This document shows, piece by piece, positions 60,082 to 64,000 of a DNA stretch of 64,000 nucleotides. The DNA lies in the NCBI RefSeq assembly GCF_012489685.1, contig NC_080044.1:74324732-74388731 (forward strand). The letters run 5' to 3'. The notes below the pieces were generated by a model. That model saw nothing but the letters and a program-made list of their open reading frames with translations, was not told where the DNA came from and searched no databases. Each line of letters begins with the position of its first letter. Position 1 is the stretch's first letter. This stretch comes from Lotus japonicus (lineage: Eukaryota; Streptophyta; Magnoliopsida; Fabales; Fabaceae). Both the position numbers and the translations under genes were made by a program.

Positions 60082-60090
60082 TTTCCAAAC

Positions 60091-60831
60091 TAGCCATCAT
60101 CACGTAGAAGAAATAATAAATAAGTGGAGTCTTCATGATGAGTCGTCATTTTATAAAAAGATAAAACGCTTTGAAAAAGACACCTAATAGTATAAGCTAC
60201 ATTTAACATTGAGATCCGATTACATGTAATGTAAGGCATTAATGTTCTCACAACCATTTAAATATTCTATAGTATCATGCACTTTTAATTTACGGAATGT
60301 ATTATTTGTGTTCTGCACTTATAAGTGTAGTGTATAATTGGTTCTTGCATGCGCATATGTACCGTAAATTTGGATGGTGAAAAAATATAAATGTGTGTTG
60401 ACATTGAATTGAAACCAATTCCCTTATAGGTATATCATTCCATTAAGGGAGAAAAATACAACATATAAGTATACCATTACCATTCCATTAAGGGAAAAAA
60501 TGTCTTGCAGTTAAGGGCTTAGTGGAACCCAATTTCTTCACTATTGTCTAGGGCTTTGCTTGGCATTGGGCTTTAGACCGCCCCAATTTGGAACCAAGTG
60601 GTTTCGTCCTTGAATACATAGGGCTCGTTTGGTACACCGTATTAGACATGATAGTATAAACTTATACAATACATTATGGGTTTATCCATTGTTTGGTGCT
60701 CACATTGTATTATATAAGCTTATATATCAATCTCCTCTTATACATCAAAATGATGGATTATTTAATCCACCCTATAGATGATGTATAAGGCATGATAAGA
60801 GTGCAATGTATAAACTACTTCAATATATTTA
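60091..60831. other. Spacer upstream of the lipoxygenase gene
   Basis: No gene. Near 60630-60800 a word ending in TTTGGTACACCGTATTAGAC and a partial inverse (GATGTATAAGGCATGATAAG) suggest the remains of another small inverted-repeat element. Confidence 0.4.
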
Positions 60832-61075
60832 ATCAACCGCCACCACAATCACCCTCCACCACCACCGCCTCCACCACTACCACCACCTCCACCACTACCA
60901 CCACCACCACCGTCACTGCCGACACCACCGTCGCCGGCACCACCACCACCACCACCACCACTGTCTCTGCCACCACAACCACCCACCACCACCACCGTCG
61001 CCGCCACCACAACCACCCTCTACCACCACCGCCTGCACCACTATCACCGCCACCACCACGACCACCACTACAAAG
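60832..61075. repeat. CCA/CCG-type microsatellite
   Basis: Long imperfect (CCACCACCG)n run. It creates open frames of poly-Thr or poly-Val on either strand, which are composition artefacts and not genes. Confidence 0.9.
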
Positions 61076-61137
61076 GCTAAGATACAAAGTTTGCCTAAAA
61101 ATCTTGACTGAATTATTACATCCTTGTACTTCTTACA

Positions 61138-62995
61138 GAATGTTTGGTTGGAGGATAATGGAGGGGAGGGGAGGGGAGGGGAGGGATTTTAAAAATCTGA
61201 TTTTGTTTGGTTCAAATTTTAGGAGGGGAGGGGAGGGGAGGGAAATGGGGGGGAGCAAATTCCCTCCAACCTCAACTTTTTGTTCCCCCCAAAAGTGGGG
61301 GAATTTGGAGGGGAAATAAATTTCAGACAAAAATAACCCTGCACAAATTAAAAAATTCCAATTTATCCTATAGGGTTTCATGTGTATATCCCCTTCTTCA
61401 TTTCACGTATAGGTCAGCTTCTTCATACCAACCACCTCTGGCCCCTTCTCTGGTCTCTCTCCACCGGTGCCCCCCACTCCGCCGCCGCCTCTTCTCGGCT
61501 GCGCCGGCCCCTGCATTCGCACCCCAACTGCAGCCCTTTCTTTGTCACCAATTGAATCAATCAGGTATGAGTTAGTAGCCCTCTTTCTGTTATGTTTATT
61601 CATGCTATCAATGTTATATTGTTTGGTTCAACATGTATATATTGTTTGGTTCATCATGGTGATGTTTATTCATGTTGTCATTGTTTGTACGACACTGTAT
61701 CATCTGCAATTCCATTTCCAATTGCCCCAAATGTTCTTGCCCCAAATAATACATACTAATTAGGCACCATAAGATTTGGGAAGTAGAAAGAAAGAAACTG
61801 TGTCTTAGTGGAATTGCATAATGCATCAAAATGTTATGCAGCTAACACAGTAAGGACGGTTGAAGCACGCAAGGATGTGATCATGTATACGGTGTTTGGC
61901 TCCTCAAATCCACCTACCAATTGATGCCCTTGAGCATGTTTAGCATTTTTAATTCTCTGCACTTTTAATTCTATGCACTTGAGCATGTTTAGCTCTTTAT
62001 GGCATTGTTTATGAAGTTTTTGAGACTTGAGTTTAATTAGTTCTTTGTGGTATTTTGGCATACAATATGTAGCTTTTTATGACATAGTTTATGGTGTTTG
62101 AGACTTGAGCTTGATTAGTATTTGTAATTATGTTGTTGGCTAGAGTTCTAATTTTATTACCCAATGTTGAAGAAAATTATAAAAGCTTTACTTTTCCAGG
62201 TTTTGCCTGTTTTGTATACATGTTACCTAACTTAGGGAAGCATGTGTGACTAATATTGAAACCATTTAGTATTAATTAGCATCAATGGTTCTGCAAATTT
62301 GGAGGCTATTTTAGAGCTGGTTAAGCGTGGTCATTGTGTGATGGTAATTTCTTTTCTAATGTTGAATGGGGTGCTGTTGCTGGATAATAGAATTGCAGTA
62401 AAGTTGGAGTTGGTTTGCTTTTGCCAGCTAATTCAATCCTTGCTTGTTTCGAGGCTTCTGTTGTGGGTGGGTGGCATGAAGGATTTTGCTTATAGTGCTA
62501 CTGGAGAAGGGTCTTGAATGTTACTAGTGGTCTTGACTATTTTGCTGTTTTCCCTGGAAGTGTTCTCTAGTCTTTATAACTTGTGTATTAATTTTTGAGG
62601 CACTGTTTCAGGGATTTTTCCAGTTTTCTTTCTTATTTGTATTTTGCTTTTGCTCCGACTTGAATATTTTGTTGGAAGTGCAGATCCTGAAAAATTATGC
62701 AGAATATTTTGTTGTGGTGAAGGTTTAAAATTATGCAGAATAATTGTTGATGAAGAAGGATGTTATATTGTGTTGTTTAATTCAAGTAAATATATAAAAG
62801 GGTATAAAAGTAATTTTAATTATAAAATCACTCCACTCCCCTATTTAACCAGATAAAAATAAGTTATTTTCCCTCCCCTCCCCTCCTATGAACCAAACGT
62901 AATAAGTATTAAAATCCCTCCCCTCCCTTCCCCTCCCCTCCCCTCCCCTTCATTAAAATCCCTCCCCTCCCCTCCTTTGAACCAAACAGTATGTT
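61138..62995. mobile_element. Element with G-rich terminal inverted repeats (~1.86 kb)
   Basis: Left end TGTTTGGTTGGAGGATAATG followed by GGGGAGGGGAGGGG runs. The right end is the inverse (CCCTCCCCTCCCCTCC, then AACCAAACA). Both ends carry internal duplicates of the terminal word (TTTGGTTCAAA-type). No clean target duplication (AGAAT against AGTAT at best). The interior has a CT-rich stretch and low-complexity ORFs but no transposase motif; the family is uncertain. The 31327-31463 hairpin shares its terminal word. Confidence 0.6.
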
Positions 62996-62999
62996 AGTG

Positions 63000-64000
63000 A
63001 ACATATCTTTTCACTTACTCCTTTTTTCACCACTCTTTTAGAGCTATTTCATCTCCTCTTAGCATGGTTTCTTTTTTCTTTTACTTATGCGTACGTCTTC
63101 ATTGCGTCTTCCTTTTTCCTGTACGATTGCACCTTTTGTCCCAAGAATTCATGTTTCAAGTTACATACATGTTATGTAATATTAGGAATTTGTTCCTCTT
63201 TATTGTTTATCATCATTTATTGTCCCATGTGGCTCCCAACGACATTTACTTCATTGCTTCTTCCTTTCCCATTGGAAGATTTTGGGCTGCATAGGGAGGA
63301 AGTTTAAAAGTAGAAGCGAAAATGATAGAATTACGGAAAACACCTGGGAATTACTTTTGACTTTGAGACACACCTTCAACCTTGAAGACAACAATGGAAA
63401 AAGAAATAGCCTGAAGCAAACAATAGGGGGCATATCTATTTAAATACTTAAGTACAAAAGGCGCAATCGAACTGACTGCACAACACTATCACACAGGCAG
63501 GATTAAACTACACGTCTTGCCCAACCGGCGAGCATCACCATACAAAGAGACATGACCAAAGTTTGGGTGCCACCCTGCAATAGTGATCACCAATCAGCGA
63601 TCAAAACGGCTGTTTTAAATGTTATTTTTCCCCCAAAAAGCTTAAATAGTGATTATAAAAATTAAAAATCAGTCATGTTGGGCTCTAAAGAAAATACGCA
63701 GGAATTAATAAGTGGTGTTTTTGTAACCACGATGGTTAATAACCATCCGTCAACAATGATTTTTTTAAGTGATATTTTGACTAGTATTCAACAGAAGCAA
63801 CTCAAGCAAGGCAATTGCTTCGTGCCATTATCCAAAACATATATATTTGAACCTATAAAACTAATTAAACTTCTATTATCTAAATCTACCGCACAAGGTA
63901 AACTTTAAATAGGCTTCCTAGACCAGAATTTTTGAAAGGAGGTCATGCATTGAATATTGACCTACTACATCTAACCAACTGGCCAGACTATGCTTCATAA
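63000..64000. other. Spacer without a supported gene
   Basis: Only short ORFs without motifs to the end of the window. Confidence 0.4.

Noticed and set aside
60792..61319. 175-codon frame of mostly Thr, and an 84-codon Val/Gly frame on the other strand
   Set aside because: Both are products of the CCACCACCG microsatellite; the composition is not protein-like.

Overview
The window is plant nuclear DNA, most likely from a papilionoid legume. Evidence: multi-exon genes with GT-AG introns, a chloroplast-type lipoxygenase, F-box and B3-type proteins typical of fast-evolving plant families, Sirevirus and Tat-type LTR retrotransposons, and many MITEs in AT-rich spacer. No database search was possible; the species is inference. 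One 100-N assembly gap lies at 13431-13530. || Layout. 1-4829 is the 3' part of a minus-strand Ty3/gypsy element of Tat type: LTR fragment, tandem repeats, pol C-terminus, and a spliced plus-strand (antisense) ORF with its own TATA box. A minus-strand Sirevirus (Ty1/copia) element is inserted into that pol at 4830 and runs to the gap: LTR 4830-6089, a small antisense coiled-coil ORF, env-like ORF, and RT/RNase H/integrase. Its 5' half is not seen right of the gap. 13531-21600 holds two adjacent Stowaway-like MITEs, an 11-exon Ulp1/C48-like gene (16040-18590, minus) and more MITEs. 21663-24100 holds convergent genes: a viroplasmin/RNase H1 N-domain protein (plus) and a two-part B3-like gene (minus). 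26548 and 36516 are F-box-like paralogs, the first truncated. Between them lie MITEs and a ~4.0 kb solo LTR (31634-35669). 39248-40003 is a gene whose protein resembles the N-terminal half of the Sirevirus env-like protein; its 5'UTR intron carries a minisatellite. 43242-44180 is a second B3-like gene. 48131-50580 is a ~167-bp satellite with clear five-monomer higher-order repeats (835-838 bp). 52971-59718 is an intact nine-exon chloroplast lipoxygenase gene with all five iron ligands. The right end holds a CCA-rich microsatellite and a G-rich terminal-inverted-repeat element. || How it fits together. The host genes with recognisable roles are the lipoxygenase (oxylipin/jasmonate-type chemistry in plastids), the F-box proteins (ubiquitin-ligase adaptors) and the B3 proteins (DNA binding). 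They are scattered among transposons, not arranged as a pathway. The most notable signals are antisense genes with their own promoters inside both LTR retrotransposons; three non-autonomous elements with exact 9-bp target duplications (Mutator type), one within about 10 bp of the lipoxygenase TATA box; the higher-order satellite; and the host gene sharing a domain with the Sirevirus env-like ORF.
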